Below are positions 32,725 through 44,406 of a stretch of 64,000 nucleotides of DNA, piece by piece. Positions within the stretch are counted from its first letter, which is position 1; every line of letters begins with the position of its first letter. The notes below the pieces were generated by a model, which saw only the letters and a program-made list of their open reading frames with translations, ran no database searches and was not told the origin of the DNA. The stretch spans positions 13,040,465-13,104,464 of the forward strand of contig QXEO01000546.1 of NCBI GenBank assembly GCA_007115705.1, read 5' to 3'. The translations under genes were made by a program, and so were the position numbers. Source of the DNA: Dactylis glomerata (Eukaryota > Streptophyta > Magnoliopsida > Poales > Poaceae).

Positions 32725-32960
32725 ATGGCGCCATGCTTCCTATACACGGCGCCGTGAGCAATGACGCCATACATAACAAATGCGGGCCCGTCGAGCCACG
32801 CTGGAAAATACTATGGCGCCGAGGGGTAGGGCGCCGTGCAGCAGAACCACGGCGCCGTGGGGGCGGGCGCCGTGAAAAAGGGTCAGATCGTGAAATTTTT
32901 TCAAACCCGGTTTATTTTGTGTTAAACTTCGCGAAAAATGCCATTTTTGTTGTTTTTTAC
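32725..32960. repeat. Right terminal inverted repeat with GGCGCC cluster
   Basis: It is the inverted counterpart of 28595-28815. It has six GGCGCC palindromes between 32728 and 32873, plus one decayed copy (GACGCC at 32763), and the outer 100 bases are nearly identical to the left arm. Confidence 0.85.
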
Positions 32961-32969
32961 CTACGACGA
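32961..32969. repeat. 9-bp target site duplication CTACGACGA (right)
   Basis: Exact repeat of 28586-28594. Confidence 0.9.
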
Positions 32970-33144
32970 AGCACCTGGCTCAGGTCTATATAGGCCTCAG
33001 CACGTACGCATGCAACCACCTCAGCGGGTACGTACGTACTGCGTACACCATTGACCTGACCCGACCGCCTGCCCAGGCCCTGCTGCGTTGGCGCCCAGCA
33101 TACGACACCTCTGCCGCTCCTGACTGACTGACACCGTCCGCATG
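32970..33144. repeat. Copy 3 of the tandem unit, continuation
   Basis: It is collinear with 26625-26730: CACCATTGACC, GCGTTGGCGCC, GCATACGACACCTCTGCCGC and the CTGACTGACTGACACC end. It confirms that the Mutator-like element split a pre-existing repeat. Confidence 0.6.
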
Positions 33145-35043
33145 CACATGTTTAGAGTACATTGATCTTTTGTTTGTGTTACTTTTCGTCTTCTAACATG
33201 GTTGCTAAGTTCTATGGTTAGAATTATATTACCTCCGTTCCAAAATGTAAGCTTACATTTTGGGACGGAGGTAGTATCTCTTATGCCCATGTTTAGAGTA
33301 CGTTGATCTTAGCTTGCAATGCTTTACATCGATTTGATCAAGATTGTGTTGGCTGCATGTCACCTCAAAAATTATTTTTTGTTATCACTTACCTACTCGC
33401 GGATGAGCAGGAGTTAAGCTTGAGGATGCTTGATACGTTGCAAACGTATCTATAATTTTGATGCTCCATGCTTGTTTTACACCATTTGCTTTATGTTTTG
33501 TTTACACTTCGTGACGTTTTTATGTATTTTCTGGAACTAACCTATTAACAAGATGCCACAGTGCTAGTTCCTGTTTTTCGTTGTTTTTATATTTTAGAAA
33601 AGTTACACAAGAAATATTCTCGGAATTGGACGAAACAAAAGCCGAAGTTTCTATTTATCTAACACGAAGACGGAGTCCAAAGGAGAGACAGAGCCGAGCC
33701 AGGAGGCGGCCACACCATAGGGTGGCGCGGCCCCACCCCTGGCTGCGCCAGACCCTGGTGTGGGCCCCTCAGCCGCCATCTGACATCGCCCTTCCGCCTA
33801 TATATTCACTTCATCGGGAAAATCCTAAGGGCCCGAGCCTCCATCCACGAAAAGTACTATAAGCCACCGCCGTCGTCGACCCTAGTTTGGGAGGGTCCAG
33901 AAGCTCTTCCCGGCACCCTGTCGGAGAGGGAAATCATCACCGAATGCCTTCTTCATCGCCATGCCTGCCTCCGGAGTGATGTGTGAGTAGTCCACCCCTG
34001 GACCATGAGTCCATAGCAGTAGCTAGATGGTTGTGTTCTCCAATTTGCGCCTCATGTCTAGATCTTATGAGCTGCCTACATGATCAAGATCATCTTTATG
34101 TAATTCTACATGTTGTGTTTGTTGGAATCCGATGAATATAGAGTACTATGTCAAGTTGATTATTGATCTATCATGTATATGTTATTTGTGATCTTGCATG
34201 CTCTCCGTTGCTAGTAGATACTTTGGCCAAGTAGATGCATGTGACTCCAAGAGAGAGTATTTATGCTCGATAGTGGGTTCATGGCTCTAGTAATCTGAGA
34301 GAGTGACAATAACTTCTAAGGTTGTAGATATACTGTTGCTACTAGGGAGAAAACAATAATCTTTTGTTTAAGGATAATTGTATTGTTTACATTACACACT
34401 TTGCTTAAGGCGATATTCTGTTGCTTGCAACTTAATACCCAAAGGTTGTTCGGATGATATCCCGAGGGTTGATTATTAATCATAGATACAGTTAGATTAC
34501 GGTCTATGTATTATGTTGTAATGCCCAAATGAATCTCATAGTGGTCTTCATGACATATACATGCATTATTATGCATTCTCTATTTTGTTAATTGCCCAAC
34601 TATAATTTGCTTACCCAACATGTTATTTATCTTTATGGAGAGACACCTCTAGTGAACTGTGGACCCCGGTCTATTCTTTTACATTTATAATACCATCTAC
34701 TGCAAACACTGTTTACTTTCCGCAAGTATTATTTTACTGCACTGCAAACAAACATCTCTTTCCACATTATACGTCTAATCCTTTGTTTTCAGCAAACCTG
34801 TAAGATTGACAACCTCACTGTAAGTTGGGGCAAAGTAGTTTGGTTATGTTGTGTGCAGGTTCTACATTACTGCTAGCGCCGACCACGTGCCATCAACTGT
34901 CTTCTGGCGCCCTGCCAAAGTCAGCTAGCAACAACCTTCAGAAGTGATTTCTTTCTCCTACTGGTCGATTAAACTTTGGTATCATACTGAGGGAAAACTT
35001 ACTGCTGTGCTCATCATACCTTCCTCTTGGGGTTTCCCAACGG
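33145..35043 (+). mobile_element. 3' end of an Athila-like element: interior stub plus 3' LTR
   Basis: 33145-33430 matches the 3' interior of the element at 3386-11113 in the opposite orientation, ending in the GCAGGAGTTAAGCTTGAGG tract. The LTR starts at 33431 (TGATACGTTGCAAACGTATC) and carries the family blocks, including GTGAACTGTGGACCCCGG at 34652. It fades at about 35043 after TTCCCAACGG without reaching a normal LTR end, so it is truncated on both sides. It is much more diverged than the copies at 3-11 kb. Confidence 0.75.
33230..33273. repeat. 44-bp near-perfect palindrome with Stowaway-like ends
   Basis: The arms TACCTCCGTTCCAAAATGTAA and its complement differ at one position, with TACCTCCG at both outer ends, and only AAGCTT lies at the centre. 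It resembles two Stowaway termini with the interior lost. It lies inside the Athila-like 3' interior, so it inserted or arose after that element. Confidence 0.65.
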
Positions 35044-35670
35044 ATCCTTTGAGACATCATAATTCTAACACAATCACTTAATATAATAGAAATATAAACT
35101 TATTTGAATATATATGTAGAACCGAGAAACATACCTCTAATGACCTTTAATGACATAGAATAGAAGTCCTAGGAAATACCAAAGCTCTCTACCCTTTTTG
35201 AAAATCTTCATTTATCGTTAAAGATTTATGAATTTACGTCACTCGATATAGCACATCATCAAGTCATCAAGAAGCCCTCCAGAGGCAGAGCTATGTAACC
35301 AAGCCACGATGACAGCCCACTATTTTGTAATTTACACATGTAGATCCTTATATCTATGTCCATTAGCCTATAAATAATCTACGGTGCAGCGAATAAACCG
35401 CATGAATGATGATGTGCCTCTGAAATATCAAGACAATATCTAAAGTCTTCAATATCTTGATAATGTGTAAAGTCTTCAATTATATGATGGTTTCCTACTA
35501 GAATAGACATGATCTTTGTTTTTTGTTCAGAATTGTTTTTGCGTATTGTTCACTAAAACAAGCATAACTTTCTCATACGAAGCCAATTTTTAACATACCT
35601 AATCAAATTGTTCAAAATAAACAAACGCATATGAAATGAATACCCAAAAATCAAGGTAGGGCGGTTGCCC
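35044..35670. other. Unassigned A/T-rich interval
   Basis: No gene or element is recognised. Confidence 0.35.
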
Positions 35671-35674
35671 TACC

Positions 35675-35920
35675 TTGTCCTACTGGGAGCCTCGCCCCTG
35701 CTTGGAGGCATCCAAGGCTAATGAGGACACGAAGTTCCCTAACCTCCATTACGCCATGGAGCTGACGGGAATGGTGGTGGAGCATATGGCCTCTCTGCCA
35801 CCTCCACCTTTGCTGCCAATGTACTCGGCGCCCCAGGTGGCATACCTAGGGCAAGATGTGCCGCCTCTGCCCGGCGGTCCGCCTGCCAACATCGACAGGA
35901 CCACCCGCACGAAGTGGTGA
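35675..35920 (+). pseudogene. Possible captured coding fragment, unknown family
   Basis: An 81-residue frame is Pro-rich (A-S-L-P-P-P-P-L-L-P-M and D-V-P-P-L-P-G-G-P-P). It is GC-rich compared with the flanks, which suggests former coding sequence. No family is recognised, and the start and end do not look natural. It could be the last exon of a transposon gene or a host gene fragment. Confidence 0.3.
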
Positions 35921-36112
35921 TCAATCCACCACCGCAGCCGCAGTTCATCGCCGACCTTGTCTCCAGCGAGGAGGAGTAGCTGGCAGCGGCACCACCGCAT
36001 GCCAGGGGCATGGCGTCGTAGTTATGGTTTCCTTTTTAAAATTTCCATTTTAGATTTCGTTCAATTCAATGCAACTTTGATCTACATTTCGCACCAATTT
36101 CCATTTTATTTG

Positions 36113-36308
36113 TGTTAGAGATATATTAGGCAGTTATAGATATTAGGGGATTTGGATAGTAATTATAATTAATTATAGTTAATCTCCTGTCATATCTCTA
36201 GGAGAGCCTTCTTGGCCTTCAAGTCTGTACGCCTATGGGCTCAATACAAACATCCATCACATTACGTCAATCTCTCTCCCTCTCTATCGTTCTACATGGT
36301 ATCAGAGC
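36113..36308 (+). mobile_element. Short Copia-type LTR followed by tRNA-iMet primer binding site
   Basis: The sequence starts TGTTAGAGATATATTAGGC and ends TCTACA at 36296 (184 bp). It is immediately followed by TGGTATCAGAGC, the classical Copia primer site complementary to initiator tRNA-Met. Short interior sequence may follow to about 36420. No Copia coding region is present, so it is a truncated Copia or TRIM-like element. Confidence 0.7.
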
Positions 36309-36794
36309 GGCACGATCATTGACCTAACCGCCACCCACGCTTTCGCATCGCGCTGCCTTTGGAGAGATCGATCTCCATGATCTCCACCGGGACCGCGTCA
36401 CCCGTACTAGGGTTCGTCCGCTGATAAGTTGATTGGCCACCCTACAGTCTTTTTTTCCGATTTATAGATCATTCTTTTTTCTCCACCGGTCGCTCGACTT
36501 AGATCGGGATTGCAAAGTTCAGGGTACGAACGATAGGTATTTAAAGTTCAGGATTCATTTCGCCGAACCTTTATGAATTCAAGGTTTAAAATGAACTTTT
36601 TCCTTTTTGCGGAGGCAGAATGGCCGATGAACGGAGCGTGACGACCTCACGCCGCAGCTTCGCAACCGTACAGCTCTTCCATCTCCAGCCAACCTAAAAT
36701 CACCCAAATTTGACAAACAGTGACCAAAGTGCCAGTGATTCTCTGCTCTTCTCGCGCCCTACCAGGCCAGGTCAGGGCAGCGGCTGCGCCGCCT
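36309..36794. other. Possible Copia interior fragment and unassigned sequence
   Basis: There is no open frame with family resemblance. The first 100 bases plausibly continue the Copia-type leader. Confidence 0.35.
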
Positions 36795-37165
36795 GGACTG
36801 GACCCCTGCGCGATTTCAGTAGAGGCCGCTTCAATCGTAACGGAAAGGGATGATCTCATCCTCGTAGTAGGAAAGTTGTCATTCATGACGAATCACCAAC
36901 CAGTGCATGCAGTATGGGCTACCTCCCTTGGAGTCTTGTGACCTGTGGACGCTGATGTTTGTAAATGCTGTTTTAATTAGGTTGTTAGAGTGGCGAGTAG
37001 AGCTGCACAAGTCAACTTGATGGAAAATTACCCAGGACCATGTGTGCTGCTGCTACACGCATGTGTTTCTTTCCTTGACCGCCAGGCAGCATGCATGAAT
37101 AACGCGTGGGAGATGGTCCTCATGAGGTCACTACCATGTTTTCTTTCGCAGCAACGAGGTAAACA
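36795..37165. repeat. Copy of the tandem unit, second half
   Basis: It matches 25081-25412 and 27014-27342: GACGAATCACC, TGTTTGTAAATGCTG, CAACTTGATGGAAAAT, CAGGACCATGTGTGCT, GCATGTGTTTCTTTCCTTGACC and CATGTTTTCTTTCGCAGCAACGAGG. Together with 28045-28594 and 32970-33144 it makes up a third unit broken by later insertions. Confidence 0.55.
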
Positions 37166-37254
37166 TGTTACTACAGCATGGCTCTCTGCCGCCTCCGGTT
37201 TTCCTCTAAACCTCCACCTTCTCCTCTGACGAGACCCACTAGAGCACACAGCCA

Positions 37255-37745
37255 AGGAGCCGACGGCCCCGAGCCATCGGCACAGACGCAGAAGCCGTCG
37301 GCACAGGCTGTTCCGACGGCCGCCGTCGGCACAAGGCCGTCGGGCTACGCGGGCGTCGGGCGAGGCCAGCTGGCCGTCGGCACAGCCGCAGTCGTCGGCA
37401 TAGGCTTCGAGGCGACGGCAAGGACTCGCCGTCGGCACGAACGGCCGTCGGCACAGACGTCAGTGGGCCCTACTTGAACTAACGGACGGCGGTAGCTATG
37501 CCGACGGCTAGGCCGTTGGCACAGCTCATGCGCCAAAATCTGTCAGCCTTCTGTGCCGACGGCAATGCCGTCGGCATAGCTGAATTTAAATTTTTCGCGC
37601 AAAAAATTCCAGCCGGCCTTTTTCTGATCGTTCGCGTGCAAATCCTGGGGCCCACCTGTGCCGACGGCATTGCCGTCGGCACAGCCCCTACCATATGGCA
37701 CACGCCAGGGCTGTGCCGACGGCAATGCCGTCGGCACAGGCGGTG
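37255..37745. repeat. CACTA subterminal repeats (GCCGTCGGCAC type)
   Basis: About twenty copies of CCGTCGGCA or its complement occur. The last three are near-perfect hairpins of the form TGTGCCGACGGC-AAT-GCCGTCGGCAC-A (near 37555, 37660 and 37715). Subterminal repeats of this kind are bound by the TNP1/TnpA-type protein in En/Spm elements. Confidence 0.8.
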
Positions 37746-37910
37746 CCCAGTTTCCTTTTTATGGTTCTGGGCATAAATAGCACATGATCATCAGAACAAA
37801 TTACAGTATATATTGATAGCAATTTACAACATATAATCAGAACAAATAGCATCACATCATCATCACACAAATAGCATCATCATTGTCACATCAAGAGTAT
37901 CATCACATAA

Positions 37911-37952
37911 CACAATGTAGCATCACATAACACAATGTAGCACATGAAGAGT
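37911..37952. repeat. 20-bp direct tandem repeat in the CACTA 3' region
   Basis: CATCACATAACACAATGTAG is present twice in tandem in the non-coding stretch between the subterminal repeats and the end of the TNP1-like gene. Confidence 0.75.
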
Positions 37953-38036
37953 ATGAACACATAGACAAGGTAGCAGTAGCATCATATCCATACACAAAGT
38001 AGCAAGATAGCATCATAGTCGATAAGAGGAGACCTA

Positions 38037-40377
38037 CTACGGGAAATCGATTTCGTCGTGCGTGAAATCAGGCGTCCGATGGCCGGCCTGGCCAACGGAA
38101 GTAGAACCACCACCAGAAACATGAGAACGGCGGCTAGGGTGAACCGGTGTGATGTCGCGCGACACACTCGGGGAAGCACGACCAAAGTATCGGTTCCCCG
38201 AACCTCTCGTTCCTTATATGTTTGAGCAATAGTTAGTTACTTAGCCGTGTAACAGGAAACTGTAACAAGTGGTTTGACACAGAACATACCGGGGTGCTTG
38301 CGTAGTAGGTGCGAGCAAAATCTTCCCTCGATGGGCACAAGGGCACCTCCTCCGGAAGAGGTGGTCGCTCCATGCTCACGGGGATCCTCTCTCCAGTGCG
38401 TAAGAAGTGTTGCAGCGCCTACAAGATAGGTTAGATGTTAGGCATTGCATAAATAAAAGTTCAAAAAAGAGGAAGTGGGACTTGTCATGTTTTGCAACTA
38501 TAAAGATGAAACTTACATCATCCGACGCCAGCATGTACTGGTGGTAGGCATTTTTCTGAGCCTTGTACTCCTCATACTCCCTCAAATAATCCGCATACAT
38601 GGCATCATAGGCCGCATCGAAAGCACGCTACAATATCATACATAATCATTGTGGTGAACTTAGCCATATTCATGAACGAATGTCGAAAAGAGGACGTTAA
38701 TGAAAAGACTTACATCGCGACGAGGCTGTGACGGAGGCGCGATAGGGGGTGGTCGGCAGTGAGGGTAGACTTGATCTGCGTGAGGGTCCTCGTAGGGCAT
38801 ATCACCGAGCTAAGAATCTTTGTACGGCCATGCTCCATACCGTGCCCCGCCACCATCACCGCCACCTCGTCGGTCTCCTCCTCAAGTGGGTCATCCACCT
38901 CCGGATGGAAACCCTTGAACACCATGCAGTACTTGTCCAACTTCTCGCCGGCCTCGCCGAAGTACTCGGGAAGCGAGGGCTGCGGCTCGCTCAGATCAGG
39001 AGTCTTCAGCTTCATATGCTGCCACGCATACGTCTCGGTAACAGGCCTCCCGAGTTTTTTCTCCTTCGTCGCCAAAGAAATGTTATGTCTATGAAGAAGG
39101 AACATGGGGGGAAATAAATGCAGGTTGTTCCATTCATATGTACCAACTCCTCTCTGTAGCGATCGGTGCTGCGGCTTCCCGCACTGTGTGTTCCCTCGGA
39201 GCCGCGGTTGTCCCTGTTCCGCTCGCTCATGGCCGTGAACTCTTCGTCCATGCCGAGCCACCTCTTAGCCAACGCCTCAAATGCCTCATCTTTATTGCGA
39301 CACCACTCAGGCATAACCTGAAACATCAATACTCATTTGAAGAACAGATAATGCAATTGCAACTTAGCAAAAACATAGAATCTCATTGACAATGTACTTA
39401 CACTCCTGTAAGCATCCAGCGTCATCTCAGGTGGCTCCGCGATATTATCACGCTTCTTGACCCTCTTGCCTTGCTCAGCCATATAGTGAGCGATGCAAGT
39501 ATGCTTCTGATTGTACCACTGCTGCCGTGTCAACCTCCGACAAGCCCTAAGGAGGACCCCATCCGCCGTGGCCCAATCCTCCTCCTCCACCCTATAATGG
39601 GCCTGCAATTATGCATCATATAAAATTGTGAGAGGTATGAGTTAGCACAGTGTGGTCATGAACTATGAACGAAACTCGAGAAGTATGCTTTACCCAGAAC
39701 TTAGTGATCACGGCGCCAGCAGCGCTAGCAAAGCCCGGGGAAGGCGCAACCTCAAAGTTCGCCCAAGTGTAGGCTAGCTTCCTATCGCCGCCGGCAACCG
39801 GAGTGTAATAGCAAGGCCAAAACTTCCGGATCAAAGCTCCAATCAAGCTCGCGGGCTGGCGAATTCCCTTAGCATATGTCCAATTGCTGCAAAATATTCA
39901 AACGTTAGTTATGACCAAAATGAAATTACATGTAAAAAATTAAACTTACTCTTTCTTGCCCGGTTTGAGGAGGGCTTTCCCCTCCTCAGTAGTAGGCTCC
40001 GCGGCTACATCAGGGACACGGGCTTCCCCATGAGTCCACATCTTCTTCGGAGCCATCGCCCGCTCAGTCTCCTCGTCTATAGTGTCCTCCATCTCCACCT
40101 CCACATCAGGAGACTCCGACCTAGCGGACTGGGAAGCCACGTCGCCAGAAGCAGAGGGTATCTCCTCCTCCAGAAGGAAAGGTGCACCTCCTCCACCTCG
40201 TCCACGTCCTCCTCCTCCACCTCGGCCTCGTCCTCCAGCTCCACCTCGTCCTTGTCCTCCCTGACCGCTAGGAGGCGGGTAACGCGTGATGGGACGAGGC
40301 TCACGTCCACAACGGGTAACCTTCTGCTGGCGAAGGGTATTCATCAAGGACGAGGTTGATTGCTTCCCTTGGCTCAT
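38037..40377 (-). pseudogene. CACTA TNP1-like gene (plant transposase Ptta/En/Spm family), frame-disrupted
   Basis: The start is an ATG at 40377 (M-S-Q-G-K-Q-S-T). A Gly/Arg-rich segment near residues 45-65 is followed by acidic sequence. Exons I read with GT-AG borders: 39950-40377, 39694-39886, 39402-39602, about 38714-39317, 38517-38627, 38290-38418 and 38037-38212 (stop TAG at 38037-38039). The core contains N-W-T-Y-A-K-G-I-R, W-C-R-N-K-D-E-A-F and A-W-Q-H-M-K-L-K-T with T-L-T-Q-I-K, as in PF03004. The frame changes near 39.1 kb and again in a C5 run at about 38.75 kb. I cannot exclude an extra short intron for the first; the second looks like a one-base deletion. In En/Spm the equivalent protein binds subterminal repeats. 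Confidence 0.7.
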
Positions 40378-40560
40378 ATTGGTCAATCACCTGCATTGAG
40401 AAAGAGTGAACAAGTTAGCATACAGACATATTGCAATTAAATTAGATAGTAAGCATGAAGAGTTGAAGACATAACAAAATGTAGACAATGTCACTATTGC
40501 AATTAAAAAGCATGTTGTAAATTAGATAGTAAGCATGAAGAGTTGTAAATTTGATACTAA

Positions 40561-43500
40561 GCATAAAAGACTCTCGCCTAGAATCATCACTCTCATAATT
40601 AGGCATTGGGTTCTCATTATCATTATCACTGTCACTATCACGTGAGTAGTGAGGCTCATCATTGTCGCACGGTGGAGGCTCAACATCGATGCCATTTTGC
40701 GCATGGTACTTGGTGAGCATCTCTATGTCCTTTAGGTTCACCACTGTCTCACAGGAATTTGGGCTTCGTTCTCGAGGTCCTCAAGACCAATTTGTATTTC
40801 AAAGTCCCCGAAGTTCTCTAGCTCTTGATAGAAAATTCCCTCATATGTTACAGGGTCAATGTTGTTGTAATCATCGTCGGATGGCATGGGTAGCTTACCA
40901 TGTGGAGAAACCTTGAACACAACTTCCCAGCCCTTGAGTTCCTCTTTCTGACATGGATATGACAAATAATAAACTTGTTTGGCTTGATGAGCCACAATGA
41001 AGATATCGGCTCCGCTATAGGTGGTTGAAGGCCTAACTTCAACTAACCCAATGGAAGGGGTGCTTCTTTGTCCACCGTGTGGGTCGAACCAGTGGCATCG
41101 GAAGACAACGAGCTTGAGTTCTATGTTTGTCATATTAAACGTCAGCTCATATACGTTCTCTAACCTTCCATAGTAATCAGTGCCATCGGCTCCTTTGGTC
41201 CAGACCCCAGTATTTATAGTTTTTGCATTAGGGCGGTTCTTCTGGTGAAACTCTGTATGGAAGCGATACCCATTCACATCATACTTCTCATACACAGTGA
41301 CTCTACGGTTACAACCCTGGGAAACACATCTTAACTCATCCGTCATTTGAACGTTGGGATCAGCTCCCTACAAATGGGTTTGTGCATTGCATTAGTTACG
41401 TGTAATAAGAGGGCCAAGTGACGGATTGCAAGGTAAAAGGGACAGGCTAGAATTTACTTGTTCGCTGAACCAAGTCACAAATTTTTTCTTTCCAGGGGCA
41501 CCCTCTTTCAGAAGAGTGTCCAACTCCGCGGGAGACGGATCCCTCGTTGCCGACCACTGTTCATCTTGGAATTGGCTAAAAGGAGAAAATACGTATTAGA
41601 CGGAAACTAAGTTACTTATTGCAAAGTAATTTGTTCACCATTTTACCTGATAAAATTGAGCACTTCTTGCATGTTCATAAGCACATAGAGCATTATGCAT
41701 TCATTCTCTTCCCTGGTCAACATATGCCTTTTTGAGCCACCGGCCTTGCCATCGGGATATTGGAAGAGGCTAAGCTTCGGGTCATTCTTGGGCTCATCAA
41801 CATTGTACCGAGAGACAGGGTTATGCATAGTGGGAACATCATTGGCATAGTATGTTGTCATGGCAGCTGCCATCTCCTCGAGTTGAGTTGCCTCAGCTAT
41901 GCATGCTTCAATCTTATTTTTGTTTCCACATTTGTATCGAATATACTTAAACTCTCTCTCAATACAGAACTGCCAACGATACTGCACCGGTCCACCCAAG
42001 AGTGCCTCATTCGCGAGATGCACAATGAGATGTAACATCGGAGTAAAGAAACCTGGGGGAAAGATCATCTCTAACTCGCATAGCAACTCCAGCACTAGAT
42101 CATGCAGCTTCTCAATAGCGAGGGGACAAATCTGCTTAGCACAGAGCGTGCGGAAGAAATGGCTCAACTCCGCAAGCACTCGCCAGACATTCTTGGGAAG
42201 ATACCCATGAACCATCACCGGTAGCAGCCGCTCAATCCATATATGATAGTCGTGACTCTTGAGCCCGGTTACTTTTCCTGTTAATAGATTGACTCCCTTA
42301 CTCATATTCCAACAATAACCATCAGGAAACATCACGACGTATTTGAGCCACTTAAATGCCTCCTTTTTTTGGAGACTATCAAGGCAGTACTTGGCATGCG
42401 GCTTGACCCAATTTTTTCGACTCCCTTGTGGAGGCTCCATGTGTAGTTTCGTCCTATCACACAGATTCTGAACATCGACTCTAGCCTTGACATTATCCTT
42501 TGTCTTCTCAGCAATGTTCAAGACGGTGTTAAAGATGGACTCTGCGACATTCTTTTCGGAGTGCATCACATCGATGTTGTGGGGAAGTTCAAGGTCCTTG
42601 TAATACTCGAGCTGCGTTAAGCCTGCCACATGAGTCCAGTTGTGCGTCTTACCATATCCCTGAAATTGTGGGCCGGGTTCAGCACTAGGCTTGAGAGCAC
42701 GTAGCTTAGCATCAACAGCCACACCATCGAACGATGGTATCATTTTTTCTTCATGCACAACTTTGCCCTTCGTGAAGTTCTTTTTGTCTCCCCTAAACCG
42801 TTGGTCTCTTTTGAGGAACTTTCGATGTGTGTCAAAGGCAGAATATTTGCGACCCGCCTTTAGATAAAGGAACTCAAGTCGGTGCCTACACACTGGGCAT
42901 GGAAACTTACCAGCTGTTGAATGCCCGCAGAATAGAGCATAGCCGGGTAGATTGTGCATTGAATACTGGTACCAAACTTTCATGACAAAGTTTCTCTTCG
43001 ATGCTCGGTCGTATGTCAATGTTCCGTGGTGCCAAGAGTGCTGCAAGTCATCCACAAGCGGCTGCATGAAGACACTCAAATTCTTCCCCGGGTATTCAGG
43101 CCCTGGAATGATCAAGGACAGAAATATGGTCTTCCTTTGCATTACGACTCCGGGAGGGAGATTGAGTGGAATAACAAACACAGGCCAACAGCTGTACGAG
43201 GCAGTCGACATACCATATGGATTGAATCCATCGGTTGCTATCGCAATTCTGACATTTCGAGCATCACTTGCCTGATCAAGGTATTTTCTACCAAAGTTCT
43301 TCCATGCCTTACCATCAGATGGATGTCCCATGTTTATCCGTCCGTCCTCGTCCTCGTATCTCTTACCCTTCTTATGCCACGTCATCTGTTTGGCAGACTC
43401 CTCGGACATATAAAGCCGTTGGATTCTTTTAATGAATGGGAGATAACGAAGAATCTTCACAGCAACTTTTGTCTGCGTCTTCTGACCATCGGGTCCCTCT

Positions 43501-44264
43501 ACCTCATGATACCTAGAGGCCCCACACTTACTACAGTACTTGTCATCCGCAAACTCCTTCCAAAACAGAAGGCAACCTTTCGGACATCAATCATACTTTA
43601 CATAATCCATGTTGAGCGCTTTTAAGATTTTCTTTGCTTCATACATGGTTTTAGGCAGACAATGTCCTTCAGGCAGCATGTTACCAAATGTTGTCAGATG
43701 AGCTTCAATGCATGCTCGGGTGTTGTCGAACTGGGCCTTGTTGGCTAATACTTGCGCTATGGCATCGAGCTGAGAAATTTTTGCACCCTCGTATAGAGGC
43801 CTCTTAGCCGAGGCCATCATATCAAAGAAGGCCTTCGCGGTTGGCTCCGGTTCCTCTGGTTCTAGCGGTTCCTCCGGTTCCTCTGGTTCTGGATGTTCCT
43901 CCTGTCCCGGTGGCGAATCTGGCATGTCGGCATCGCGAAGATCATCTAGCAAATATCTAATCCCATCATCCGCATTGCCATCAATCCGCTGTCGCATCAC
44001 CTCACCTCTGTCACGTTCGTACTGGGAAAAGTCGACCCACGTGACAAAGTCAGGCATATACCCATGCAACCATAGGTGTTTAGTCATGTCATCCTTTCCC
44101 TGACGATGACGCCTCTTGCAACGAGTGCAAGGACAAGCTGGACGAACGCCTGACTTTGAACTACGCGCTAACTCCTTCACTAAGCAATTAGTCTTCCATA
44201 CCCACTCTTCTGTCATTTCAGTCCCACTATGACGGCCACTATACATCCATCCATTATCAGCCAT
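40561..44264 (-). pseudogene. CACTA TNP2 transposase with one premature stop
   Basis: The start is an ATG at 44264 (M-A-D-N-G-W-M-Y). The N-terminal transposase-associated domain (PF13963) includes C-P-C-x-x-C-x10-H-L and W-L-H-G-Y-M-P. The main transposase domain (PF02992) includes M-G-H-P-S-D-G-K-A-W, D-G-F-N-P-Y-G, Y-S-C-W-P-V and P-G-P-x-Y-P-G-K-N-L. The C-terminal DUF4216 (PF13952) begins after two small introns. Exons are 41647-44264, 41458-41575 and 41367 leftward. In codon 226 a TGA (43587-43589) interrupts the otherwise open frame just before the conserved C-P-K-G-C. A second disruption shifts frame near 40740. TNP2 is the catalytic subunit for CACTA excision. This copy should be inactive unless the stop is read through. 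Confidence 0.85.
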
Positions 44265-44406
44265 CGTCTGCTTTATTCGGAAACAAACAACAAATAATAG
44301 CATGAAATTAAATGTATCTCATATTTTTATTTTTCTACCGGGCAAAACGCATGCATCAACCTACATCTCTAATAGGTGGGCTTCTAGCAGCCGCCGGATC
44401 CGTAGA

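Larger units (their letters stand above)
28595..32960 (+). mobile_element. Mutator-like element carrying a plant mobile domain gene
   Basis: This 4366-bp element has long terminal inverted repeats. The outer 100 bases are nearly identical (both start GTAAAAAAC when read inward), and similarity extends to about 230 bases. It is flanked by an exact 9-bp duplication. It holds an intact multi-exon PMD gene on the plus strand and only an N-terminal remnant of a MuDR-type transposase on the minus strand, so it is non-autonomous. It interrupts copy 3 of the local tandem unit. Confidence 0.9.

Noticed and set aside
37178..37737. Several overlapping frames of 60-136 residues on both strands
   Set aside because: They are reading frames through CACTA subterminal repeats with high GC.
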